DNA of 7,988 nt, from contig JAEZWL010000218.1 in the NCBI GenBank assembly GCA_023420245.1, positions 1-7,988 on the forward strand, in the 5' to 3' direction. The DNA is from Bacillota bacterium. GTDB lineage: Bacteria; Bacillota; Clostridia; Oscillospirales; Acutalibacteraceae. Below, piece by piece: positions 1 through 6,570 of this stretch; the first letter of the stretch is position 1; the number at the start of each line of letters is the position of its first letter. Under the pieces are notes generated by a model that saw only the letters and a list, made by a program, of their open reading frames with translations, made no database searches and had not been told where the DNA came from. The position numbers and the translations under genes are program-made.

Positions 1-1035
1 CAGGCGCTTCACAGCCAGGAGCTGCTTGATCCCCTGCGCGGCTATCTCGCCAAGGCGCTGGCCGAAATTACGCCGGGCGACCTGCAATACTGCTTTTTTA
101 CCAACGGCGGCGCGGAAGCGGTTGAAATGGCGCTGAAGCTCGCGCGTATCGCAAGCGGCGGGCGATGGTTTGTTTCGGCGGTCGGCGGCTTCCACGGTAA
201 GACAATGGGCGCAATCTCCGTCGGCGGCAAGTCGACTTACCGGGTGCCTTACCTGCCCATGGTTCAGCAGGTGACACACGTAACCTACGGGGATGCCGCT
301 GACCTGCGCCAAACCCTTTCCCGTTTGAAAGCGGTGGGCGAAAGCGTCGCTGCGGTAATCCTCGAGCCGATTCAAGGGGAAGCCGGCGTTATTGTTCCTC
401 CTGCGGGATACCTGAAGGAGGTTCGCGCAATCTGCGACGAATTCGGTGTTTTCCTTATTTTTGATGAAATTCAGACCGGAATGGGACGTACCGGCAGCTA
501 TTTCCGCTGCCTTGAGGAAGACGTTACGCCGGATATCATGACTTACGGCAAGGCGTTCGGCGGCGGAATCATGCCAATTACGGGTATCATCGCCCGCCCG
601 AAGCTTTGGGTGGAATCCTTAAAGGAGAACCCGTGGCTGCTGGGCTCCCCGACCTTCGGCGGGAACCCGCTCGCCTGCTCCGCTGCCCTCGGCGCAATTG
701 AGTTTATGGTGAAGCACGACGTACCGAAGCTGGCACACGAAAAGGGTGAATTCCTGATTTCAGGACTGCGCAGGCTTGCCGAAAAATATCCGAAGGTGAT
801 TCAGGAGGTTCGCGGCGTTGGTTTGATGATCGGTGTGGAATTCTTCCAGTCGGAGTACGGCTATAGCGTTGCAAAGGGTCTGTTCGCCCGTAAGGTGATG
901 ACAGCCGGTACGCTGAACAATGCAAAGACCATCCGCTTTGAACCGGCTGCGGTCACCAGCTATGAAGATTTTGAAAAGGTTTTAAAATTCATGGAAGAAG
1001 CGCTCGCCGACACTCAAAAGGAATTCGGACTGTAA
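1..1035 (+). CDS. patA: Putrescine aminotransferase (class III, PLP-dependent), 5'-truncated by window edge
   Basis: Open in frame 1 from the first base to a TAA at 1033-1035, giving 344 residues; the start lies outside the window. The protein is a class III (fold type I) PLP aminotransferase. Visible motifs, in window residue numbers, are the phosphate-binding loop TNGGAEAVE, the FHGKT motif, LEPIQGEAGV, FDEIQTGMGRTG with the PLP-nitrogen Asp at 155, the Schiff-base Lys at 184 in YGKAFGGG, and TFGGNPLAC. Many stretches, such as LLDPLR, VAAVILEPIQGE and AGTLNNAKTIR, closely resemble E. coli PatA (YgjG) as I recall it. If the active-site Lys aligns with its Lys300, about 116 residues are missing and the full length would be near 460, normal for the family. 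PatA transfers the amino group of putrescine to 2-oxoglutarate, giving 4-aminobutanal, in the cytoplasm. Ornithine or another diamine is a possible alternative substrate. The next gene is gabT-like, which supports a putrescine-to-GABA role. Confidence 0.85.
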   Translation, partial: QALHSQELLDPLRGYLAKALAEITPGDLQYCFFTNGGAEAVEMALKLARIASGGRWFVSAVGGFHGKTMGAISVGGKSTYRVPYLPMVQQVTHVTYGDAADLRQTLSRLKAVGESVAAVILEPIQGEAGVIVPPAGYLKEVRAICDEFGVFLIFDEIQTGMGRTGSYFRCLEEDVTPDIMTYGKAFGGGIMPITGIIARPKLWVESLKENPWLLGSPTFGGNPLACSAALGAIEFMVKHDVPKLAHEKGEFLISGLRRLAEKYPKVIQEVRGVGLMIGVEFFQSEYGYSVAKGLFARKVMTAGTLNNAKTIRFEPAAVTSYEDFEKVLKFMEEALADTQKEFGL

Positions 1036-1043
1036 CAATCTGC

Positions 1044-1067
1044 GGCCCTCGGGAATTCCCGGGGGCC
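1044..1067 (+). other. GC-rich intercistronic hairpin between patA and gabT
   Basis: GGCCCTCGGG (1044-1053) and CCCGGGGGCC (1058-1067) form a 10-bp stem with one G-U pair around an AATT loop. It begins 8 bases after the patA stop. The sequence after it (TGAATTATGAGG) has no run of T and leads straight into the gabT ribosome binding site, so it is not a canonical intrinsic terminator. Such a hairpin could protect the 3' end of upstream mRNA, mark a processing site or attenuate transcription. Its function is inferred only. Confidence 0.5.
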
Positions 1068-1086
1068 TGAATTATGAGGTGATATT

Positions 1087-2463
1087 ATGATGCAGGAAAC
1101 CATGCCGAAAATCGTAACGCAAATTCCCGGTCCGAAGTCCAGAGAGCTTTTACAGCGGAAAAACGCGGTTGTCGCGCGGGGAATCAGCTGCGGCACCGGA
1201 ATTTTTACACAGGAGGCGAAGGGTGCTCTGCTCAAGGACGTGGACGGCAATGTCTACGTGGATTTCGCTGCCGGAATCGGCGTTATCAACGCGGGGCACT
1301 GTGACGGCGAGGTGGTGAAGGCCATCCGGGAACAGTCGGAAAAATTTATCCATACCTCCATTAATGTCGCAATGTATGAGCCTTATGTCGCGCTGGCGGA
1401 AAAGCTGGCTGCTGCGGTTCCCGGCGATACGCCGAAGAAGGTAATGCTTGCCAACAGCGGCGCCGAAGCCGTGGAAAACGCGGTGAAAATCGCGCGCAAG
1501 TATACGGGAAGGCAGGGTGTGGTGACTCTGGAAGGCTCCTTCCACGGCAGAACGCTGATGACGATGAGCATGACGAGCAAGGTGAAACCCTATAAAGACG
1601 GCTTTGCGCCGTTTGCGCCGGAATGCTATAAGATTCCGTGCCCGAACGAATACCGCAATCCGTTTCCGGCGTCCGGTATGGATTGTACCGACACCTGCGC
1701 CGATTATTTCGAGAATATGCTCCATACATCGCTTTCTCCTGAGATGGTTGCCTGTGTGGTTCTCGAGCCGGTACAGGGCGAGGGCGGCTTTATTCCGCTT
1801 CCGGCCGGCTATTTGGAGCGGATGCAGAAAATTTGCCGTAAGAACGGAATTGTGTTCGTTCTGGATGAGGTGCAGGCGGGCTTCGGGAGAACCGGCAAGC
1901 TGTTTTCCTGTATGCATGCCGATATTGAGCCGGATTTGATTATCCTGTCGAAATCCATCGCGGCTGGGATGCCGCTGAGCGCGGTCGTCGGAAAAGCAGA
2001 AATCATGGATGCACCGATTCCCGGGGCAATCGGCGGAACTTTCTCGGGGAATCCGGTTTCCTGCGCCGCCGCGTTAAAGGTTCTGGAGAAAATGGAAAAG
2101 GAAGACCTTCCCGGGAAGGCGGAAGCGTTAGGCGCCTACTTGATGAAACGGCTGAACAAAATGAAGGAAAAATACAGCGTCATCGGCGACGTTCGCGGGC
2201 AGGGCGCGATGCTCGGCATGGAATTTGTCAAGGATCGCGGCACCAAAGAACCCTATCCCGAAATTGTGCCAGAAATACTGAATTCCTGCCTCAAACGCGG
2301 CGTGATTTTAATCAATGCGGGAATCTACGGAAACTGCATCCGCTTTTTACCGCCGCTGGTCATGACGGAGCAGCAGGCAGAGTATGGGATGGACCAGCTC
2401 GAGTGGGCGATTGCGAATCATTTGGATGGAAACGGCGTTGACAAAAAAACCGCAATAAGATAA
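1087..2463 (+). CDS. gabT: 4-aminobutyrate aminotransferase (GABA transaminase), class III PLP enzyme
   Basis: A complete gene of 458 residues ending in TAA. The ribosome binding site GAGGTGA (1076-1082) leaves 4 bases to the ATG at 1087 and 7 to a second ATG at 1090; the second may be the real start, costing one residue. Landmarks are NSGAEAVENA (123-132), GSFHGRT (150-156), LEPVQGEGGF, LDEVQAGFGRTG with Asp260 contacting the PLP ring nitrogen, SKSIAAG with Schiff-base Lys289, and GGTFSGNPVSC. Overall it matches E. coli GabT closely. The enzyme converts GABA and 2-oxoglutarate to succinate semialdehyde and glutamate in the cytoplasm. An insertion at about 180-205 carries four cysteines (180, 185, 200, 204). 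The patA-type gene ends 51 bases upstream on the same strand, so the pair could carry putrescine to succinate semialdehyde, but no aldehyde dehydrogenase is present here. Other omega-amino acids (5-aminovalerate, beta-alanine) are possible substrates. Confidence 0.85.
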   Translation: MMQETMPKIVTQIPGPKSRELLQRKNAVVARGISCGTGIFTQEAKGALLKDVDGNVYVDFAAGIGVINAGHCDGEVVKAIREQSEKFIHTSINVAMYEPYVALAEKLAAAVPGDTPKKVMLANSGAEAVENAVKIARKYTGRQGVVTLEGSFHGRTLMTMSMTSKVKPYKDGFAPFAPECYKIPCPNEYRNPFPASGMDCTDTCADYFENMLHTSLSPEMVACVVLEPVQGEGGFIPLPAGYLERMQKICRKNGIVFVLDEVQAGFGRTGKLFSCMHADIEPDLIILSKSIAAGMPLSAVVGKAEIMDAPIPGAIGGTFSGNPVSCAAALKVLEKMEKEDLPGKAEALGAYLMKRLNKMKEKYSVIGDVRGQGAMLGMEFVKDRGTKEPYPEIVPEILNSCLKRGVILINAGIYGNCIRFLPPLVMTEQQAEYGMDQLEWAIANHLDGNGVDKKTAIR

Positions 2464-2466
2464 GAT
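2438..2466 (+). promoter_or_regulatory. Predicted sigma-A promoter for araB overlapping the gabT 3' end
   Basis: TTGACA (2438-2443), a full consensus -35, is followed by a 17-base spacer and TAAGAT (2461-2466), a 4/6 match to the -10 that overlaps the gabT stop codon. Transcription would start near 2473, giving a leader of about 57 bases before the araB GTG. It would let ribulokinase be expressed separately from the aminotransferases. The -10 is imperfect and the -35 lies in coding sequence, so chance cannot be excluded. Confidence 0.45.
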
Positions 2467-2484
2467 AATGCGTATTAAGGTAAG

Positions 2485-2515
2485 TTATGTTGTTTTGTTA
2501 CAAAAATCAACATAA
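2485..2515 (+). promoter_or_regulatory. Operator-like palindrome in the araB leader
   Basis: Two nested inverted repeats are visible. The inner one is a perfect odd-centred palindrome, TTTTGT-T-ACAAAA (2493-2505). The outer one is TTATGTTG (2485-2492) against CAACATAA (2508-2515). Together they can fold into a 13-bp stem with a TTA loop and a two-base bulge, ending 3 bases before the araB GAGGA ribosome binding site. Its core TTTGTTACAAA recurs at 4839-4849. It may be a repressor operator just downstream of the predicted promoter, an RNA hairpin affecting translation, or both. There is no T-run after it, so it is not a terminator. Confidence 0.5.
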
Positions 2516-2529
2516 AGCGAGGAATACGC

Positions 2530-4212
2530 GTGAAAAACTACGCAATCGGAATTGATTTCGGAACGCTCTCTGCGCGCGCCCTGATGATCGACGCGCATAC
2601 GGGAGAGGAGTTGGGGGTCAGTGTTTTTGAGTACCCCCATAAGGTGATGGAGGATGCGCTTCCCTGCGGAAAAAAGCTGGGAAGCGGGTGGGCGCTGCAG
2701 CATCCGCAGGATTATCTGGACGCGCTGCGGCTGACGGTGCGGGACTTGCTGAAATGCACAAAGACTGACCCCGGTGCTGTAATCGGGGTGGGCGTTGATT
2801 TCACCTCCTGCACCCTGCTCCCGGTTGACCGGAACAATACGCCGCTGTGCATGCTGCCGGAGTTTGAACAGGAGCCGCATGCTTACGTAAAGCTGTGGAA
2901 GCACCATGCCGCGCAATACTGTGCAGATCGCATCGACGGTCTGGCGCGGGAGCGGAATGAAGAATTTCTGCGTCTCTACGGCGGAAAAACCAACAGTGAA
3001 TATCTTCTGCCCAAGGTGCTTCAGATTGTGGACGAAGCGCCGGAGGTATATGAGAAATGCGACCGGATTGTAGAGGCTGCGGATTGGATTGTCTGGCAGC
3101 TTACCGGGAAGAGGACTCGCAGTACCTGTGTTGCGGGCTACAAGAGCTTTTGGAACTACCGTACCGGATATCCGCCGCGCGATTTTTTGACCAAGCTTAA
3201 TCCGGCTCTGGAGAACCTGACGGATGAGAAGCTGCAAGGTGAATTGGTGGACGTCGGTCAGTGTGCCGGCACGGTTACGGCGAAAATGGCGCATATCACC
3301 GGACTGAAGCCAGGAACTCCGGTTGCGGTTGCCATTGTGGACGCCCACGCTTCACTGCCTGCCTGCAAAATTTCCGAAGCCGGTAAAATGCTGCTGATTC
3401 TGGGAACGTCAACCTGTGAAATCGTATTGGACAAAGAGGAAAAAGCGGTTTCCGGGGTATGCGGAGTCGTGAAGGATGCAATTGTTCCGGGCTATTTTGC
3501 TTACGAAGCGGGGCAAAGCTGTGTGGGCGACAGCTTTGACTGGTTTGTAAACAGCTGTGTGCCTGCTTCCTGCCGCGATGAGGCCAGAGAAAAGGGCGTC
3601 GGAATCCATAAGCTCCTGCGCAGTAAGGCGGAACAGCTTCGCCCCGGCGAGAGCGGTCTTCTCGCGCTGGATTGGTGGAACGGGGTGCGTTCCACTCTGA
3701 TGAACTTCAACCTGAGCGGAATGCTTCTGGGGATGACGATGCACACGAAGCCGGAGGAAATTTATCGTGCGATGATCGAGTCCACCGCTTTCGGTGCAAG
3801 AAAAATCATCGAGGCTTACCGCGCGGGCGGGGTAGAAATCCGCGAGCTGTACACAGCCGGCGGAATTGCCTCCAAGGATGAAATGATGATGCAGATTTAC
3901 GCCGATGTTTGCAATATGACGATATCCATTTCCGGCAGCAGCCAGTCGGGCGCGCTCGGGAGCGCGATTTACGGAGTCGCCGCGGCGGGAAAAGAGAAAA
4001 GCGGCTATAATGATTTCAGGCAAATCGTGCAGACGCTCGGAAGGCTTCAGGAGCGTGTTTATGTGCCGGTTGCGGAAAATGCGGCGGTCTACGAGCTGCT
4101 GTACCGGGAGTATGACCGTTTGTATCAATATTTCGGCAAAGGAGAAAACCGGGTAATGGAAGCGCTGAGCGCGCTGAAAACAGCGAAAAATCCCGGAGGC
4201 GAACAGCTGTAA
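2530..4212 (+). CDS. araB: Ribulokinase (L-ribulose kinase, FGGY family)
   Basis: 560 residues, starting at GTG 2530 with GAGGA (2519-2523) 6 bases upstream, and ending in TAA. It is an FGGY carbohydrate kinase with two actin-like ATPase domains. Motifs include the N-terminal phosphate loop GIDFGTLSARA (7-17), DFTSCT (90-95), LWKHHAA (from 122), GGKTNSE (151-157), the likely catalytic base Asp271 in VDAHAS, GTSTC (292-296), and the nucleotide-binding TAGGIA (442-447). It resembles B. subtilis AraB nearly end to end and has the same size; DFTSCT and GGKTNSE separate it from xylulokinase and glycerol kinase. It phosphorylates L-ribulose to L-ribulose 5-phosphate in the cytoplasm, in L-arabinose catabolism. 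araA and araD are not in the window. It lies 66 bases after gabT, with a predicted promoter and palindrome in the gap, so repressor control is plausible. Ribitol or other ribulose sugars could also be substrates. Confidence 0.92.
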   Translation: MKNYAIGIDFGTLSARALMIDAHTGEELGVSVFEYPHKVMEDALPCGKKLGSGWALQHPQDYLDALRLTVRDLLKCTKTDPGAVIGVGVDFTSCTLLPVDRNNTPLCMLPEFEQEPHAYVKLWKHHAAQYCADRIDGLARERNEEFLRLYGGKTNSEYLLPKVLQIVDEAPEVYEKCDRIVEAADWIVWQLTGKRTRSTCVAGYKSFWNYRTGYPPRDFLTKLNPALENLTDEKLQGELVDVGQCAGTVTAKMAHITGLKPGTPVAVAIVDAHASLPACKISEAGKMLLILGTSTCEIVLDKEEKAVSGVCGVVKDAIVPGYFAYEAGQSCVGDSFDWFVNSCVPASCRDEAREKGVGIHKLLRSKAEQLRPGESGLLALDWWNGVRSTLMNFNLSGMLLGMTMHTKPEEIYRAMIESTAFGARKIIEAYRAGGVEIRELYTAGGIASKDEMMMQIYADVCNMTISISGSSQSGALGSAIYGVAAAGKEKSGYNDFRQIVQTLGRLQERVYVPVAENAAVYELLYREYDRLYQYFGKGENRVMEALSALKTAKNPGGEQL

Positions 4213-4220
4213 AATCAGAA

Positions 4221-4260
4221 GAACCCCGCTGATTCCATGCCTTCGGAATCAGCGGGGTTC
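4221..4260. terminator. Bidirectional intrinsic terminator between araB and the convergent gene
   Basis: GAACCCCGCTGATTCC (4221-4236) pairs perfectly with GGAATCAGCGGGGTTC (4245-4260), a 16-bp stem with an 8-base loop. On the plus strand it starts 8 bases after the araB stop and is followed by ATTTAAT. On the minus strand it starts 2 bases after the stop of the 4263-4796 gene and is followed by TTCTGATTTT. The tails are modest, but the position and symmetry fit a shared terminator for converging transcripts. Confidence 0.85.
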
Positions 4261-4262
4261 AT

Positions 4263-4796
4263 TTAATGTTCCTGTTCGGGCAACATCACATTCTGCGGAT
4301 TGTACTGATGCATAGCCCTGACCATGCGTTCGTTTGGCTCGAAAATCAGCTTGCCCCGGGTTCCGTTTCTGCGAAAGATTAAAAACCAGCGGTCAGGGGA
4401 AGCCTTGGAAGAAGCTACATCGTAAACGGTTTCTATGTTTTTATCCGCAAACCGGTCGGCGTACCGTGCGCTGACCGGCGCCATAAATTCAATTTCGTAG
4501 AAACGCAGGGAAAGCAGATGCTTCCTTTTTTTAAATCCGATGATTACATCAATATCCAAATCCCCGTTGGTCAGGGAATATTCAAACTCAAAATTCAGTC
4601 TTCGGATGAGAATCCACGCAATCCATCCGAGGGCGATCAATATCACCGGTCCAGCGATTCCCGCAAGCGGCGTAAATAAGACGGAAACGCCGACCATTAC
4701 AGCGCCGGCGGCAACCAGAGCCTTTAAGGCAATCACCGGGGCAGATGATTTTCGCCTTACCAGTTTTTCGATAAAGATATCATTGAATGCGCTCAT
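4263..4796 (-). CDS. Small membrane protein of unknown function, DUF6106-like
   Basis: 177 residues read on the minus strand from an ATG at 4796-4794. The ribosome binding site is strong (GGAGGA, complement of 4805-4810, 8-base spacer). The N-terminus is a short basic cytoplasmic-looking segment (FIEKLVRRK), followed by two hydrophobic helices at about 26-41 and 44-64 split by a T-P turn. A soluble domain of about 110 residues begins with NFEFEYSLTNGDLDID (68-83) followed by the basic stretch FKKRKH. That helical hairpin plus (E)Y-TNG-LDID pattern resembles the clostridial DUF6106 family from memory; I could not check this with a profile. There is no signal peptide cleavage motif and no catalytic motif. 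It is convergent with araB and divergent from the LacI-type regulator, so its promoter region is shared with the regulator. The function is unknown; peripheral regulation or membrane homeostasis would be a guess. Confidence 0.75.
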   Translation of the reverse strand: MSAFNDIFIEKLVRRKSSAPVIALKALVAAGAVMVGVSVLFTPLAGIAGPVILIALGWIAWILIRRLNFEFEYSLTNGDLDIDVIIGFKKRKHLLSLRFYEIEFMAPVSARYADRFADKNIETVYDVASSKASPDRWFLIFRRNGTRGKLIFEPNERMVRAMHQYNPQNVMLPEQEH

Positions 4797-4838
4797 TGAA
4801 AAAATCCTCCGTAATCACTCTTTCTAGAAATTCAGCAA

Positions 4839-4849
4839 TTTGTAACAAA
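4839..4849. promoter_or_regulatory. Operator-like palindrome TTTGTAACAAA in the divergent intergenic region
   Basis: TTTGT-A-ACAAA is a perfect odd-centred palindrome, identical on the opposite strand to the core of the araB leader palindrome (2494-2504). It lies 43 bases upstream of the minus-strand gene's start codon, within its probable leader, and about 190 bases upstream of the LacI-family gene. The repressor encoded next door is the obvious candidate to bind it; this is inferred from proximity and shared sequence. Confidence 0.45.
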
Positions 4850-4888
4850 GCAGAATCATGACGCGGAAAATTTAGAACCTGTCATCAT

Positions 4889-4917
4889 ATAGTACCATAA
4901 TTTTTACCGAAAAACAA
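4889..4917 (-). promoter_or_regulatory. Possible promoter of the minus-strand membrane protein gene
   Basis: Read on the minus strand, TTGTTT (complement of 4912-4917), a 17-base spacer and TACTAT (complement of 4889-4894) form a weak sigma-A match, 3/6 and 4/6. Transcription would begin near 4882, giving a leader of about 85 bases that contains the palindrome at 4839-4849. It is the best candidate I see, but weak. Confidence 0.3.
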
Positions 4918-4967
4918 ATGAATGTGAAATGTTTTTGTTGATTATTACGCGGTATTTATTATTAGGA

Positions 4968-4996
4968 TTTAATTTTATTGAGCATTACGGTATAAT
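4968..4996 (+). promoter_or_regulatory. Predicted promoter of the LacI-family regulator gene
   Basis: A perfect -10, TATAAT (4991-4996), is preceded at a 17-base spacing by a poor -35, TTTAAT (4968-4973). Transcription would start near 5003, about 35 bases before the ATG. The upstream DNA is strongly AT-rich. The inverted half-sites AACAAA (4913-4918) and TTTGTT (4934-4939), 21 bp apart, lie just upstream and could serve autoregulation, though weakly supported. Confidence 0.55.
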
Positions 4997-5037
4997 AAAT
5001 ATTACTGATTAATAATAGATGGAGGCATTCTGCTGCA

Positions 5038-6132
5038 ATGAAAAAAGCAACTTCGCAAGATGTGGCCAGGCTGGCCGGAGTGTCGCAATCCACGGTATCT
5101 ATGATACTCAATAAGAAGGATAACGTATCCTTTTCCCGGGAAACAATCGAGAGTGTTCTTGCGGCTGCGAAGCAGCTGCATTATCAAAGCGCGAACAGCC
5201 GCGGCAAAATTACTCAGAACGCCAGCAAAACCATAGCGGTGTTCTGCCCGACATTAGGAAACCCGTATTACACCATGCTGCTGCAGACAATCGGAAACGA
5301 AGCGTGGAAAAACGGCTACAGTATCCTTATCTGCAATACCCAGCGCAATTCCTCCGCTGAGGAGCAGTATGTAAATATGTTTTTGAGCGGAATTGTCTGC
5401 GGGGTAATTTATACCTATTTTCCCCAATACCCGGAGCTGTTTCAGAAAATCGCCTACAAACTGCCCGCTGTCGTCATGGGCGATAAGGACGAAACGATTA
5501 ACGCGGACGCGGTGGAGCTTAACAGCATTAAATCGGGAATCATCATCGCGGATCACCTTCTCAGCCTTGGTCATGAAAAAATAGCCTATATTTCCACGCC
5601 CATCCGCGGTCGGCAGCTTGCACGCCACCGCAGGCTGGAGGGCATCCGTCAGGAATTTGAAAAGCACGGCATTCAAAACGGGGTTATCCTGAAAATGCAG
5701 GAAGAGCCTTCAACCCAGAAAAATACTTCGTTAAACACGGAGTACTCCGCCGGCTACGAGCTGACCAAAGAGCTGATCGAAGAGGGTGATCAGGGAATTA
5801 CCGCGTTTGTTGGTCTTAATGATATGGTTGCACTGGGAATTATGGATGCCTTAATTGATATGAAGTTTAAAATTCCGCTGGATTATTCCGTTGTCGGCTG
5901 CGACAACAATATAAATTCCGGCTTAAGGCGGGTATCCCTGACTACGGTGGAGCATTATATCACAAAAAAAGGGGAAGACGCTTTTAATCTGCTGCTCACC
6001 AAAATGGAAACCGGAGATTCCCCGCAAAAAGACAGTACGCCAAAGAAAATTATGCGCCTGGAATATGAACCCCGTCTGATTATACGGGATACAACCGGTC
6101 CTAACCGAAAAAAGAAAAAAGCGAGTAAGTAA
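5038..6132 (+). CDS. LacI-family transcriptional repressor
   Basis: 364 residues. GGAGG (5021-5025) lies 12 bases before the ATG, longer than usual, but no alternative in-frame start exists and the N-terminus is textbook LacI. The helix-turn-helix is at 5-25 (SQDVARLAGVSQSTVSMILN), with Q17, S18 and M22 in the usual base-contact region. The hinge at about 49-60 is atypical: YQSANSRGKI replaces the common Y-x-PN-x3-AR-x-L, with Ile58 where the minor-groove-wedging Leu normally sits. From about 65 (TIAVFCPTLGNPYY) a periplasmic-binding-protein-like effector domain runs to about 350, including GVIYTYFP, HRRLEGIRQEF, AFVGLNDMVALGI and VVGCDNN. The C-terminus is a basic tail (NRKKKKASK). Family members bind sugars or nucleosides and release operators. 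Location between araB and a sugar transporter suggests a pentose-related ligand. It is fully LacI-type, not the GntR/LacI chimera of Bacillus AraR, so I do not assign the araR symbol. Confidence 0.93.
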   Translation: MKKATSQDVARLAGVSQSTVSMILNKKDNVSFSRETIESVLAAAKQLHYQSANSRGKITQNASKTIAVFCPTLGNPYYTMLLQTIGNEAWKNGYSILICNTQRNSSAEEQYVNMFLSGIVCGVIYTYFPQYPELFQKIAYKLPAVVMGDKDETINADAVELNSIKSGIIIADHLLSLGHEKIAYISTPIRGRQLARHRRLEGIRQEFEKHGIQNGVILKMQEEPSTQKNTSLNTEYSAGYELTKELIEEGDQGITAFVGLNDMVALGIMDALIDMKFKIPLDYSVVGCDNNINSGLRRVSLTTVEHYITKKGEDAFNLLLTKMETGDSPQKDSTPKKIMRLEYEPRLIIRDTTGPNRKKKKASK

Positions 6133-6140
6133 GAACCGAC

Positions 6141-6176
6141 GAAAAGCCTTCTGTTCAAGAGAACGGGAGGCTTTTC
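6141..6176 (+). terminator. Intrinsic terminator of the regulator gene
   Basis: GAAAAGCCT (6141-6149) pairs with AGGCTTTTC (6168-6176), and the inner TCTGTTC with GAACGGG adds seven pairs including two G-U, around an AAGA loop. The hairpin begins 8 bases after the stop codon. The closing arm carries the T-rich tail (CTTTTCTT). It should isolate the regulator from the transporter operon. Confidence 0.8.
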
Positions 6177-6180
6177 TTAG

Positions 6181-6392
6181 CATAGAGTCGACGATACAAT
6201 CACTGCCGGCGGCACGATTGCGCGGGATAACAGGCAGATGGATTTGGAGGAGCAGCACGGAAAATATCCTCGCAATCCTAAGCTGTTTTTAAAGCAATCG
6301 ACTATACGGAGAAGAAAAAGGCAAAATTGTATTGTTGGTTTCCACAAAGATTTTTAATGAAACAGGTACAATTACACAAATTATTATTTTAA
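6181..6392 (+). pseudogene. Possible decayed gene fragment, unrecognised
   Basis: The stretch keeps coding-like GC content and codon choice although the flanks are AT-rich. One frame is open from 6181 to a stop at 6355-6357 and reads in part TITAGGTIARDNRQMDLEEQ then HGKYPRNPKLF. From about 6291 the text looks more protein-like in the -1 frame, open from 6282 to 6392 (KAIDYTEKKKAKLYCWF). No start codon with a ribosome binding site precedes it, and it directly follows a terminator. The simplest reading is the remnant of a gene that lost its 5' end and acquired a frameshift. I do not recognise the family, and chance openness cannot be excluded. Confidence 0.3.
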
Positions 6393-6570
6393 ATTGTAAT
6401 ATTAATAGGCTGCGGAATGAAATTGGTTATTAACAAAGAAAAAATCGGTTCCGCTAATACCCGAAATATTATTATTAATAAAAAGTTGGTGCAAATAAAG
6501 AAAAGAAAGGTATGTTAAATGTTTAATTCTTAATTGCGGTCTATTCAGAGAAAATGATTCGGATTTGGTG

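Noticed and set aside
1150..1917. A 255-codon minus-strand open frame opposite gabT
   Set aside because: It is rich in His and Arg with no domain pattern, and lies fully within a convincing aminotransferase gene.
2493..2505. The palindrome as a Bacillus AraR operator
   Set aside because: The AraR box is, from memory, an even-centred ATTTGTACGTACAAAT-type site bound by a GntR-type domain. Here the spacing differs and the local regulator is purely LacI-type, so only a loose resemblance remains.
2485..3348. A 287-codon minus-strand open frame opposite araB
   Set aside because: It is antisense to a complete, well-conserved ribulokinase gene. Its translation lacks any recognisable motif, consistent with a shadow of GC-biased codons.
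4797..5037. A catabolite-responsive (cre) site in the divergent region
   Set aside because: No stretch matches the TGWAANCGNTNWCA pattern well; ACGCGG at 4946-4951 is not embedded in a symmetric cre-like frame.
6288..6294. Slippery-looking heptamer TTTAAAG at the frame change in the possible gene remnant
   Set aside because: There is no intact upstream reading frame with a start, and no stimulatory hairpin or Shine-Dalgarno sequence was seen. A decay frameshift is simpler than programmed -1 frameshifting.
6417..6518. A 33-codon lysine-rich ORF starting MKLVINKEK in the AT-rich spacer
   Set aside because: It has only a poor ribosome binding site, no promoter match, low-complexity composition and no family resemblance; AT-rich DNA of this kind yields such ORFs by chance.
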